64,000 bases of DNA from Rhizobium esperanzae (GCF_002204185.1 NZ_MXPU01000024.1:1-64000); one strand, 5' to 3'; counted from the first letter of the stretch, positions 32,144-41,113 are shown. Program-made: numbers and translations. Notes: generated from the letters alone by a model not told the origin.

Positions 32144-33068
32144 GTGACTTCGATTTTAGAGCAGTTGTTGAGCGTGTTCTGGCTCCGGCCTGAGACCGCT
32201 ATCTGGAGGTATTTGGATATCGAGGCGATGAAGGGCTTCGAATTCGAAGGGAGATCGCTAGACTTTGGATGCGGAGACGGCGTCTTTTCGTTCATTAGAG
32301 CGGGGGGGGCGGTTTAGCGCAGGCTTCGATGCATTTCAAAAGACGGAGAAACTTGACCGATTTTATCAGAACGTAGACGTGTATGACTCCTATGATGAGA
32401 GTTACGATCCCCTCGTGGCGAGCTCTCCTTCGTACCAGATAAGCGTAGGCTTCGATCATAAAGCTAATCTGCTTCGAAAAGCGGCGGCGCTGAATTTCTA
32501 TAAGGAAACGATCAAGGGAGATGGAAACGCGCCCCTACCTTTCGACAGTAATTCGTTTGGTTCGATCTTTTCTAACATCGTCTATTGGCTGGATAATCCG
32601 GCTGAGGTCATGTCTGAGCTGGGAAGAATTTTGGTGCCCGGCGGCAAGATCTGCCTGATGCTACCGAATGAAACCCTTCCACAGTTCAGCTTCTATAACT
32701 CCTTATATGCCAAGACCAAGGATGAGCAGTGGAAGTGGCTTGAATTGCTAGACCGCGGAAGACTGAGCGATAACATAAAGCAGTCAAAATCAGATGATGC
32801 TTGGCGGGAGATTTTTAGAAGCGCAGGCCTTTCGGTTTCTCACCATTCACAACACCTGCCCAAAGTGGTAATCCAAGCATGGGATATTGGTTTTCGACCG
32901 ATGTTTCCGGCGCTCATGAGCATGGTTGCGAGCGTCGATCCTCAGAAGTTGCCAAGCATAAAAGCAGAGTGGGTAGATGCGCTCCGGATGTTTGCAAATC
33001 CTCTCACTGCTATAGGCCAAAAAAATGATAGCAGCAGTGCATTTCACTGCTATATCCTTACCAAGTGA
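32144..33068 (+). pseudogene. SAM-dependent methyltransferase split by a G8 tract
   Basis: From GTG 32144 the frame encodes SILEQLLSVFWLRPETAIW and a perfect motif I (SLDFGCGDGVFSFIRAGG), then stops at TAG shortly after a run of eight G (32302-32309). With seven G the frame would continue FIRAGGRFSAGFDAFQKTEK and on through GSIFSNIVYWLDNPAEVMSE and ILVPGGKICLMLPN to the TGA at 33066-33068, giving a complete class I methyltransferase of about 307 residues. As written, the second part has no good start. Options are a phase-variable gene switched off, a mutation, or a sequencing error. Its AT-rich codons mark it as foreign cargo. Confidence 0.75.
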
Positions 33069-33274
33069 TCGATCCGTTAGCGGCCTTCCCAATTCAGCCG
33101 GCCAGTTCAGCAGTTTGGGCCATTTTGTGGGATCATACCTGCTGGTGAATGTTTGGCGCGATGAATTGTAGTGTAGCTAGTCGGCGCAGCATTCTTCATT
33201 AGCTTGCGCTTTTACAGTTGTGTCAGTTTGGCATTTCGCTGCCGCAGGAATCGGTCCTCAGCACCTTCGAGCGA

Positions 33275-34273
33275 CTACGCACCGTCCCTTATCGCGATTC
33301 CGTCGCGTTCTTCCAGGCGATGCCTGGCGGCTAGCTGCTCCATCTTTGCTTTCGCACGGCGTGCGGCGGCATGGCACGGCTTCTCGATCCATCGGTAGAA
33401 CGGATAGGCGAGAGCCAGCGACAGGGCGCAAACGACGATCGGCGTCGTCACCAACCATCCAATTGCCGCGGCCGCGATGACGTGGACGAGGTAAATTGAA
33501 AAGCAGGCCTCACCGATGGTCTCCAAGACATTGAGGGGGCCTCTTTCAGAGGCGTTCCTGATCTCCACCAGTATCCAGCAAGCGGCGAGCGCCGAGAACG
33601 GCACCATGGTCAGGTAAAAGCCGGCTGCGGTGTTCATCGTCGCCCAGTAGAGAGCAGAAGCAGTTGCGGCAGTCGCGGCGCGCCAGCCCCAAACATTGCC
33701 TGGCAACTTCAGACGGTGAAGATTTTCAGCGAGGTAGCAGCCGAGGAGCCATGCGGGGAGCCCGACAACCCAATTGAGTTGTGGTCCGTAGGCTTTGGCG
33801 TTTCCGTATTGGTCAGAGCCAACGCCTATCGCTACGCCATATGCGGCCACGACAGATGCCACGATGAGCAAGGGCCAACCAATCCGGCGAGAGATGGCTA
33901 GGATAAGGGGATAAAGGCAGTAGTAAATTGCCTCGCAGACGACGGACCAGAGAATATAGCCGTCGATCGGATTGTAGGCTCGCATACCCAGCGCTTGCGC
34001 CAGGATGAAGGCTGCGGCGGCTGGCGGCACTATCCGAATGAAGCGGCCGGCAAGGAATGGCCCGACCTGAAGCATGCGCGCCCGGTACGGATAGTGGATG
34101 CAGAAGCCCGAGACTACAAAAAAGGCAATTACCGCCGGATGGCCCGTGAAGAGTTATTTCGAAAGTCCGGGCATCGCCGGGCCAAGAAGGTGCGCGAATA
34201 CAACAGACAGGGCGGCAACCGCTCTGACGGTATCGATACCTTCGACTTTGCCCGAATTTTGAAGTGAACGCAT
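33275..34273 (-). pseudogene. Acyltransferase-3 family (OafA/ExoH-like) gene with premature TAA
   Basis: Read from ATG 34273, the N terminus is RSLQNSGKVEGIDTVRAVAA, LSVVFAHLL, the classical (R)(L)DGLRA(I)AA...VV..H start with the catalytic-type histidine. After PAMPGLSK an in-frame TAA (34154-34156) follows, then LFTGHPAVIAFFVVSGFCIH YPYR and eight or more membrane helices to residue 332. Without the stop it would be a full-length integral membrane acyltransferase, of the type that acetylates O-antigen or exopolysaccharide. Translation could restart at ATG 34075, but that lacks the catalytic histidine. It lies opposite to the phage genes. Confidence 0.78.
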
Positions 34274-34371
34274 GCGGCCAAGTAACCTCGGCGCGAACAC
34301 TTTATCAAGAGACAACTATTAGTGTACTTGCGAGTACTCTAATAAGCCGCCGACACTGAGGCAAAAACCCC

Positions 34372-34572
34372 ATGAAATTGATCCGCAACAAGCGCCGCGT
34401 GCTCACGTGGTCGCTTTCAATGTGGTGCGTCTATTTGGCAGGCTTGTTCGAGCTGCTGCCGTATGTCGTGCCGTACCTAGATGACTTCATCCCGAAATGG
34501 CTGTCGGTCTGCATCCTCCTGATGTCCCCGATCGCGCGCATCATCCATCAGGAGAATCTTAAAGATGAATAG
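34372..34572 (+). CDS. Holin-like protein
   Basis: A 66-residue protein with two hydrophobic segments (VLTWSLSMWCVYLAGLFELL and WLSVCILLMSPIARIIHQ) separated by VPYLDDFIPK, and charged ends. It resembles small DUF7940-like phage holins. It directly precedes and overlaps (8 nt) the endolysin gene, which supports a role in timing lysis. With a SAR endolysin it may act as a pinholin. Confidence 0.7.
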   Translation: MKLIRNKRRVLTWSLSMWCVYLAGLFELLPYVVPYLDDFIPKWLSVCILLMSPIARIIHQENLKDE

Positions 34573-35026
34573 ACTCAAAAAAGGTAGCGCCGCGGCCGCG
34601 ATGGCCGTTGCTTTGGTCGGAAGTTTCGAAGGGCTTCGGCAGCACGCCTATCCGGACCCGGCCACCCGAGGCCAACCGTGGACGATCTGTTATGGCAGCA
34701 CCAACGGTGTGAAGCCGGGCGATTACAAGACGATCGAGCAGTGCAAGGCGCTGCTTTCGCTCGAGCTGCAGCATTATGCCAATGGCATAGAGCAGTGTGT
34801 CACGGCCCCGCTTCCGGATGCCCGCTTCGTGGCGCTGACCTCCTTTGCCTATAATGTCGGCGTCAGGGCGGCCTGCGGCTCGAGCGCGGTCAAGCTAATC
34901 AACCAGGGCAGGACGGCCGAGGGCTGCGAGGCTCTCCTCAAATGGAACCGCGCCGCCGGCATCACCTTTCCCGGCCTGACGCGCCGCCGCCAGAAGGAGC
35001 GCGCTTTCTGCCTGGAGGGCATCTGA
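34565..35026 (+). CDS. SAR-type endolysin, glycoside hydrolase 24 (lysozyme)
   Basis: A 153-residue muramidase. An N-terminal hydrophobic helix rich in Ala and Gly (GSAAAAMAVALVGSFEG) fits a signal-arrest-release domain. Catalytic Glu-Asp-Thr residues are in FEGLRQHAYPDP and WTICYGSTNG, the usual E-8-D-5-T arrangement of phage T4/P21 lysozymes. Cysteines in TICYG, EQC and CVTAPL could support disulfide isomerisation on release. C-terminal GLTRRRQKERAFCLEG is typical of the family. It degrades peptidoglycan after holin triggering. Confidence 0.88.
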   Translation: MNRLKKGSAAAAMAVALVGSFEGLRQHAYPDPATRGQPWTICYGSTNGVKPGDYKTIEQCKALLSLELQHYANGIEQCVTAPLPDARFVALTSFAYNVGVRAACGSSAVKLINQGRTAEGCEALLKWNRAAGITFPGLTRRRQKERAFCLEGI

Positions 35027-35388
35027 TGTTCGGCCTCCTCGACGCGCTGAAGATGGTCGCCGGCATCGCCGCAGGCCTCGTACTCTATCACCTCTATGCC
35101 GTGTCGATCGGCTATCCCTCGGCGGCGCGTCAGGCGCGCGCCGGTTACGTCCTCATGTCGGAAAAGACCGCGGCCGAAGCCAGGGCGGCCGAGATGGAGC
35201 GTCAGCGGTATGCGGCGGCAGGCGCCGGTGAGGAGCACCGCAGGCGCCTGGAGGCCGCCAAGGCCGCCGAGCAGGCCGCCAGAGACACATTGGAAAACGA
35301 GATCCGATCCTATGAACTCGAGCTTTCGCAAACGAACCGTGTTTGCGCTGTCACTGCTGCTGATCGTGACTGGCTGCTCCGCCACTGA
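35026..35388 (+). CDS. Rz-like inner-membrane spanin (i-spanin)
   Basis: A 120-residue protein whose ATG overlaps the endolysin stop (TGATG). One N-terminal transmembrane helix (LKMVAGIAAGLVLYHLYAVS) is followed by a periplasmic coiled coil (EKTAAEARAAEMERQRYAAA, AKAAEQAARDTLENEIRSYE). Its 3' part overlaps the Rz1-type gene by 77 nt in another frame. It would link to Rz1 and fuse inner and outer membranes at lysis. Confidence 0.75.
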   Translation: MFGLLDALKMVAGIAAGLVLYHLYAVSIGYPSAARQARAGYVLMSEKTAAEARAAEMERQRYAAAGAGEEHRRRLEAAKAAEQAARDTLENEIRSYELELSQTNRVCAVTAADRDWLLRH

Positions 35389-35620
35389 GCGGCTGAACAA
35401 GGCGGCGGTCGCGAGCGGGCAGGCGGCGGCCGGCCTCGTGCTGCCGCCGCTGCCCGACGATCTCAGAGAGCAGGAAGCGCATGCGCCTGTCCGCGAGGGC
35501 GAGCCGCTGATTGCGATCCTGGCCCGCGAGCGCCAGGCGCTCGACCGCGCCAACGCCCGTCAGGGGCGCAGCGTCAAATTCTATGATGACCTCACCAGCC
35601 GATACGGAACACGCCGATGA
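35312..35620 (+). CDS. Rz1-like outer-membrane lipoprotein spanin (o-spanin)
   Basis: A 102-residue lipoprotein starting at ATG 35312 inside the Rz frame. The signal peptide FALSLLLIVTGC ends in a lipobox (IVTGC, Cys about 23). The mature part has a short Pro/Leu segment (VLPPLPDDLREQ) common in Rz1 proteins, and conserved LIAILARERQALDRANAR. It is longer than classic Rz1 proteins and extends beyond the Rz gene. The last 4 nt overlap the SGNH-like fibre gene. Confidence 0.75.
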   Translation: MNSSFRKRTVFALSLLLIVTGCSATERLNKAAVASGQAAAGLVLPPLPDDLREQEAHAPVREGEPLIAILARERQALDRANARQGRSVKFYDDLTSRYGTRR

Positions 35621-37469
35621 TGAATGCCATTTCGCTCGCCCTTGCCAATCCGCTGCTGAGCGGCGCGGGAAGCGCCGGAGACCCCGACCGCTATATGTTC
35701 TTCGCCACGCGCAACCGCATGCCGTCGGGCGCGATTGTCACCGCCGCCTCCGGCACGAATTATGTCTGCACCAAGATCGTCGTCAACACGCCGCAATACA
35801 GGACGCGGACCTTCCGCTTCCATCTCTCCGGCTTCGCCTCGACCGAAGGCGGAAATTCGCCGCAGGAAACCGTCGTCACCGGCACGATCGGCACGCCGGG
35901 CAATTCCGTGGTCGCCGATGCCATGTTCATCCGCGTCGCCGGCGTCTTCTACCCATGCAGCTTCGCCGGCTCGAATACGGTGACCGTCGCCGACCAGACG
36001 AACGGCGCCTGGACCGACGAACTGACCATTCCCGATGTCGCGCCGGAAAGCGAAATCGAAATCTGGCTGTTTTATCACACCGCCGTCGGCGAGAAGGTCT
36101 GGCCGGTCTACCGCATCCAGAAGCATCGCGGCGAACGCGTCTGGGGCGCCGGCGATCTCGCCACCCTTCTTGCCTTCAAGGATAGCCCGCTCGCCGACAG
36201 CACCGCCGCGCTCGATACCGGCTATGGCACACAGGCGCAGCCGCAATATTGGGGGGCCGATTTCATGGTCGCCAAGGGCGACTGGGACGGAAGGCCGGTC
36301 GCGCTCGTTTTCTGCGACAGCATCGGGGAGGCGCGCCAGGAATATTCGTCCGCCGCCGATATGCGCGGTAATCTCGGCTGGTTGCGCCGCTGGCTCGACA
36401 AAGATGGTGGGCCGGGCCGCATTCCCCATTGCCTGGTCGGCATGCCCGGCGCCGGTTCCGTCCGTGAATAACCGGCAGCGGCTCTTCGATCGCCACCAGG
36501 CGCCGCGACATCATCCGCGAGATTATTGCCTTCAACGGCAATAAATGGCCGTTCACGGTCATGACAAATCAGATGGGGCAGAACGACACGGCCTCGACCT
36601 ATACGCAGTTCTTCACCACCAACTACCGCTCCCTGGTCACCCGCCTGCGCGCCGAATATGCCGGCGTCAAAATCGTCGCCTTCCCGCCGCTCGGGCGCAC
36701 AACCGTCACCCGCAACATCACGCTGACTTCGGTCGGCACGGTCGCCACGGCAACCATCGCAAGTGGCCTCAACGGACTTGCGACAGGCCAGACCGTCAGT
36801 ATTTCGGGAGCGACGCCGGCCGCTTACAATGGAAGCTATGTGATATCGGTCGTCGACGCCAACACCTTCACCTACAATTTCGCCGGCGGCACTTCGCCGG
36901 CAACCGGGACCATTACCTGCAACGATCTCGGCCTCAGGGCCGAGTATCAGGTCTATGGAACCAACAACAGCTGGCCGTCGGACGGGACGGATGCTTCGGG
37001 CAAGTGGCGGCTTCGCGATGATATCCTTGCGCAGACATCGGCTTGCTGCGACGCGGCAATCGATACTTACGCCGCATGGGTCTCCCCCTCCAGAGGCGGT
37101 GTCTGGCCCGGCATGCTGGAGCTTGCGAGCACGACATTGACCGCACAGGCCGGAACTGACGGTGTTGCCACCTATAACCAGATCCTCGTCGCGGATGCGA
37201 GCATCTTCAGGCCCGAGCAGACGCTGCACATCTATTCCGGTCCGGACGGCCTGGCTCGCTTGAGCACGCAGGTCGTCGCCAGCATCGCCGGCAACGTCAT
37301 CACCTATCAAGGCGTGAGCGCCGTCATTCTGCCGGCCGGCTCCGTGGTGCGTCCGGCGCCGTCCGTCGGGGAGCTTTCGCCGGTCTCCTTCATCCACCCG
37401 CAGCCGATCATGATCGACCGCATTTCGAGCGGCATTGCCCAGTCCGAGAAGCTCAAATTCAATTCCTGA
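35617..37469 (+). pseudogene. SGNH-hydrolase-type phage fibre protein, split by a 1-nt frameshift
   Basis: The first part (284 codons to TAA 36471) contains a fibre-like N terminus (LSGAGSAGDPDRYMFFATRN) and block I of an SGNH hydrolase (FCDSIGEARQEY). The second part (from about 36472, in the next frame) reads GSSIATRRRDIIREIIAFNG, NKWPFTVMTNQMGQNDTAS, with block III (GQND) and a C-terminal block V-like FIHPQP. Adding one A to AA 36467-36468 joins them into one protein of 617 residues. An Ig-like insert (LTSVGTVATATIASGLNGLA) follows block III. It may be a surface-polysaccharide deacetylase or esterase; currently it is broken or mis-sequenced. Confidence 0.7.
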
Positions 37470-37481
37470 GGTGGCCCCGCC

Positions 37482-37910
37482 ATGACATCCAACGACGATA
37501 TCCTGCGCGCTCTCGGGCGCGTCGAGGGAAGGCTGACCGGCATCGAGGAAAATGTCGCGCTGCTGCGCCAGGAGATGGGCGACGAAAAGGCCAGTGCCCA
37601 TGAGAGCCGTACGGTGATCCACAGACGGCTCGACGAACAGGCAAGGCAGATCGCCCATCTCGATACCAGGGTGGCAATCACAGGCGGAGCCGATAAGCAG
37701 ATCCGCGCCGAGATCCTGACGCTCAAGGAAACCGTCGAGAAGAACCAGGAGACGGTCGGCCCGGCGCTCGAAGAGTGGAAACGGATGAAATCGATCGGCT
37801 ATGGCATCTCCGGGCTGATTGCCTTCGCAGGCCTGACGACGGGCGGGGTCATTGCCTATGCGAGCGACGGCGCGGTGGCGGCGCTCAGGCATTGGTTGAA
37901 GATCAGTTGA
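37482..37910 (+). CDS. DUF1515 phage-associated protein
   Basis: A 142-residue protein: N-terminal coiled coil (ILRALGRVEGRLTGIEENVA, LLRQEMGDEKASAHESRTVI, HRRLDEQARQIAHLDTRVA) and one C-terminal transmembrane helix (GYGISGLIAFAGLTTGGVIA). This matches the DUF1515 family, known from rhizobial prophages. It follows the fibre gene by 12 nt with AGGTGG as ribosome site. Function unknown; it is the last recognisable cassette gene. Confidence 0.75.
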   Translation: MTSNDDILRALGRVEGRLTGIEENVALLRQEMGDEKASAHESRTVIHRRLDEQARQIAHLDTRVAITGGADKQIRAEILTLKETVEKNQETVGPALEEWKRMKSIGYGISGLIAFAGLTTGGVIAYASDGAVAALRHWLKIS

Positions 37911-38094
37911 GCGGTGCGCCACTTTGCGCTGTTCGGCGACTGACGGCGCCTGCTGGCGAATGCCGGCAAGTCAAGCGCAGCAAACGGAGTCAGCTCGGCT
38001 GATATATTGCTCTCTCGCACGGCTTACTAAAATTAGACTTTTCTAACGAACAAAACCGCCGCCTGTTTGTTACCCTTTCAAGGAGGAAGCAGAC

Positions 38095-38280
38095 ATGAAG
38101 AGCATGAGCAATCGCCAAGTTCGTATTCCCGGGCCCCGGGAACATGATGTTGCCGAGCATTGCCGCAAGTTCGGGATTGGTCCGGCGGAGGAGAAGAAGC
38201 TGAAAAAGCTGCTCGGGTCTCATGCGCCGCTGCACGAGATTCAGGCAAACGCGCCGCCACGCCTGCCGAAATGGCGATAG
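38095..38280 (+). CDS. Small conserved basic protein (DUF3606-like)
   Basis: A 61-residue protein behind a very strong AAGGAGGA site. Sequence features are MSNRQVRIPGPREHDVAEHC, KKFG-like HCRKFGIGPAEEKKLKKLLG and a basic end. It resembles small rhizobial proteins that start with a short DNA-binding-like helix pair, but no function is known. It lies just outside the phage cassette, and a GCCGGAGCCGGAACTTCCGG hairpin follows the stop. Confidence 0.6.
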   Translation: MKSMSNRQVRIPGPREHDVAEHCRKFGIGPAEEKKLKKLLGSHAPLHEIQANAPPRLPKWR

Positions 38281-38427
38281 CGCCGGAGCCGGAACTTCCG
38301 GCACTATCCGGCGTTTGGATCGCCGGGCCGCGCGGCTGGTCTCGTCTCCTGTACCCCTGCTACCCCGGCAGGCGCTGCGCGGTCCACTGATTCCCTGGCT
38401 ACCGGCTATCGCACGCACTCAGAGCCT

Positions 38428-38628
38428 TCAATGGCGCAACTCGCGCGACAGCATCAGGATATAGTCGTCGGCGATGTCGGCGACCACCATGGCCGCTTCG
38501 GCCGGCGGATAGCCCCTGCCGACGGCCTCGGCAATGATCTTCATCACCTGCGGTTCAAGCGCCTCCCGACAGTCGGCCAGGCTTTTGTCGTCCGGGCATT
38601 TGGCACGAAATTCCACAATGTTATTCAT
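38428..38628 (-). CDS. Small conserved hypothetical protein
   Basis: A 66-residue acidic helical protein from ATG 38628 (MNNIVEFRAKCPDDKSLADC), chosen because GGAGGGG lies just upstream. It continues REALEPQVMKIIAEAVGRGY, PPAEAAMVVADIADDYILML. Two cysteines are close together. No known family was recognised; its bias and ribosome site support a real gene. Confidence 0.6.
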   Translation of the reverse strand: MNNIVEFRAKCPDDKSLADCREALEPQVMKIIAEAVGRGYPPAEAAMVVADIADDYILMLSRELRH

Positions 38629-39158
38629 GGCATACCCCTCCATTTGATGTTGCGGCGCTCCTTGATGCATGAAGCCGGTCCCTCTCGGGAAAGGCGGGTC
38701 ACCGTTCCGGGGCGCCGTGCCGGAACAAATTAGCGATCATGAAAATACGATGTCACAGGGCGGGATGTATTCAAGTTGATGCTGATATTAAGGTAAGGCA
38801 GTAGGGTTAATTCGTCCAGCGGCAGTTGACGGCCCGTCGGCGGGAATGTCAGGCAATAAGGCAACGTCATGGTTTTGTGTCGTTTTCCGGCATACAATGC
38901 AGGCGATCTGTTTGGATTTAAATGCCGCCTTTATATTGCGAGGTCCGGGCGCAGCTCTGTCCCGGAGCCGGACAGCCACGACGGGACGATCCCGGGCCTT
39001 GTGCCGAGGATCTGCGCACGTCCAATCAGGCATTTGATAATCAACGCTTTTACGGCGGAACAATTGCGGTGGTCAGATGCTCGGCACGAGGCCGAGCATG
39101 ACGGAAGAGATTTTGTCAGCAAAGTGAGCCCGCTTTCGCAAGCTTTTGCTGGATTGCT
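38629..39158. other. Gene-free interval with palindromic repeats
   Basis: About 530 bp between a small minus-strand gene and the 3' end of the protease gene. It contains the promoter region of the small gene, AT-rich DNA around 38740-38940 and a composite palindromic repeat. Open frames here are short and unconvincing. Confidence 0.5.
38978..39110. repeat. Palindromic intergenic repeats
   Basis: GATCCCGGGCCTTGTGCCGA with GGATC (38986 on) and ATGCTCGGCACGAGGCCGAG with CATGACGG (39076 on) are two members of the repeat family seen at 14.1 and 22.2 kb, separated here by about 60 bp of other DNA. They lie just downstream of the protease gene. Confidence 0.6.
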
Positions 39159-40661
39159 TCACGCCGCGGCAAAAGGCACGGCGACGAAGGTTTTATTCCC
39201 GTCGCGTTCGACGAGCAGCAGCACGGATTTGCGGCCGGCCTTGCCGGCTTCGGCGATTGCGGCCTTGACGTCGCGGGCATTGTGCACCGGCCGGTCGTTG
39301 ACCGAGACGATGACGTCGCCCGACTGAATGCCGGCGGCAGCGGCCGGTTTGTCCGGATTAACGCTGGCGACCACCGCGCCGCTGACCGAGCGCGGCAGGT
39401 TGAGCTGCTGGCGCACATCCGGCGTCAGTTCGGCAAGGCCGATGCCGAGGCTCGGCTGGCCGGAGGCCCGACCCGACGTTTCCGGGCTTGTCGCCGCGGC
39501 CTGCTTCTGGCCGTCCGCATTGGCGCCGACGGTGACGTTGAGATCGATCGCCTTGCCGTCGCGCCAGACGCCGAGCGATTTCTGCGTGCCCGGCGAGAGA
39601 TCGGCGACGAGACGCGACAGGTCCTTCGGCGTCTTGACGGTCTCGCCGCCGACCGAGGTGACGATGTCGCCGGGTTTCAGACCGGCGTGGGCGGCCGGCG
39701 TATCGGCGGAGACAGCGGCCACCAGCGCGCCGCCCGTCTTGTCGAGGCCGACGGCATCGGCGACGTCTTTCGTGACCGGCTGGATCTGCACGCCGAGGTA
39801 GCCGTGATTGATCGAACCGTCCTTCTCGAGCTTGGCGACGATCTCCTTGGCCTCGTCGGAGGGAATGGCGAAACCGACACCGACGCTGCCGCCGTTCGGC
39901 GAATAGATGGCGGTGTTGATGCCGACGACCTTGCCCTCACGATCGACCAGCGGGCCGCCCGAATTGCCGTGGTTGATCGGCGCATCGATCTGGATGAAAT
40001 CGTCATAGGGCCCGCTGTGCAGGTCGCGGCCGCGCGCCGAAACGATGCCCGCCGTCACCGTGGTGCCGATGCCAAAGGGATTGCCGATCGCCAGGATCTG
40101 ATCGCCGAGCTTCAGCTTGTCGGAATCGCCCCAGGCGATGGTCTGCAGCGGCTTGCCCGCCTGGATCTTCAAGACGGCCACATCGGATTTCGGATCGGTG
40201 CCGATCAGCTTGGCCGGAAGTTCCGTGCCGTCGTCGAGCGTCACCTTGATGTCGACGGCATTGTCGATGACATGGTTGTTGGTGACGATCACGCCGTCGG
40301 GACTGATGATGAAGCCGGAGCCGAGCGCCATCGCATGCTGGGAGCCGCGCTGTTGCGGCGCCGGGCGCGGCAGCGGAATGCCCTGGTCCTCGAAGAACTG
40401 GCGGAACTGCTCGTCCATCGGCGATTGCTGATCGGCGCTGACATCCGTCGTCTTCATCGTCGTGGTGATGGTGACGACGGCGGGCTTGTCGGCGTCGACG
40501 ACGGAGGCGAAGGAGCCGCTCGCGGCGAGAATACCGCCCGTATCCGATGGTGCGGCAAAGGCGCTGGACGAATTGATGGCGAAGGGCAGGCATGCCGCGC
40601 CGGCGATGATGGCGGCCCCGACAAGCGCTGCTGTGCGATGTTTGCTGAGAATATGTGACAT
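39159..40661 (-). CDS. Do-family periplasmic serine protease/chaperone (DegP/HtrA-like)
   Basis: A 500-residue protein with a signal peptide (HRTAALVGAAIIAGAACLPF, cleavage near AFAAP). The trypsin-like domain has the full triad: His in TNNHVIDNA, Asp in DPKSDVAVL, Ser in INHGNSGGPLV. Two PDZ domains follow (GYLGVQIQPVTKDVADAVGL and LGIGLAELTPDVRQQLNLPR). I start at ATG 40661; the frame upstream looks non-coding. It degrades or refolds damaged envelope proteins. The regulator gene upstream is divergent, so the intergenic DNA controls both. Confidence 0.92.
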   Translation of the reverse strand: MSHILSKHRTAALVGAAIIAGAACLPFAINSSSAFAAPSDTGGILAASGSFASVVDADKPAVVTITTTMKTTDVSADQQSPMDEQFRQFFEDQGIPLPRPAPQQRGSQHAMALGSGFIISPDGVIVTNNHVIDNAVDIKVTLDDGTELPAKLIGTDPKSDVAVLKIQAGKPLQTIAWGDSDKLKLGDQILAIGNPFGIGTTVTAGIVSARGRDLHSGPYDDFIQIDAPINHGNSGGPLVDREGKVVGINTAIYSPNGGSVGVGFAIPSDEAKEIVAKLEKDGSINHGYLGVQIQPVTKDVADAVGLDKTGGALVAAVSADTPAAHAGLKPGDIVTSVGGETVKTPKDLSRLVADLSPGTQKSLGVWRDGKAIDLNVTVGANADGQKQAAATSPETSGRASGQPSLGIGLAELTPDVRQQLNLPRSVSGAVVASVNPDKPAAAAGIQSGDVIVSVNDRPVHNARDVKAAIAEAGKAGRKSVLLLVERDGNKTFVAVPFAAA

Positions 40662-41113
40662 GGTGGTGATCCCTTGCGAGAGCGTTGGCTTGTGATGGCG
40701 TCGTGGTTCCGTGTCTCGGACCTGGCGTCGGATCAGGTGCGCCAATTCCTCCGCTCGCCGGCGCGGATCGTCGGGAGGCGGCGATCGGGGAGGGCAAGAA
40801 GAATTCGCGCTCGGGATTAATATGATCGCGCCGAACGGCTTTACAAATTAAATATTGATCATGTTTATATTGCCGATTTGTAAGACATTACTGAAGTTTA
40901 ACCTTCGTCGCCGGTGTCGGCGCCAGCCGCTGGGCTCCCTGCCAAACTGCCGGTCGTTTCGCCTGATAAAGGCGATCCCGCTCTCTTCGGCAAGTCGGAT
41001 CTGGAACCCGTTGCGGCCATAAAAGTTAGTAGAATCTAAAATATTTCTTCGTCAGGAAGTAATGACCGGGGAATCAGCCGCAGACGCGCCTCGCCCACGG
41101 TATATGAGGGGCG
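40662..41113. other. Divergent promoter region
   Basis: About 450 bp between degP-like and lacI-like genes. The middle is AT-rich and carries an inverted pair TTACAAAT (40841-40848) / ATTTGTAA (40876-40883), which may be an operator or part of a promoter. Nothing coding is supported. Confidence 0.4.

Larger units (their letters stand above)
14538..37910 (+). mobile_element. Integrase-less phage structural and lysis cassette (defective or domesticated prophage)
   Basis: A 23.4-kb, almost unidirectional block: spike base, small and large terminase, portal, scaffold-like, capsid, adaptor, stabilisation, internal/ejection proteins, fibres, holin, endolysin and spanins. The order and the large (707-aa) portal suggest a P22/Sf6-like short-tailed phage; no long-tail tube, sheath or tape-measure gene is seen. 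Integrase, excisionase, repressor, antitermination and replication genes are absent from it and from the flanks in this window. Several genes are disrupted. A host-type palindromic repeat sits inside it at 22.2 kb, which indicates long residence. Boundaries are set at the outermost recognisable phage-type genes and are approximate. Confidence 0.75.

Noticed and set aside
37911..38094. Right attachment site or integrase next to the cassette
   Set aside because: No tRNA end, no direct repeat matching the left side and no recombinase frame were found, so boundaries stay approximate.
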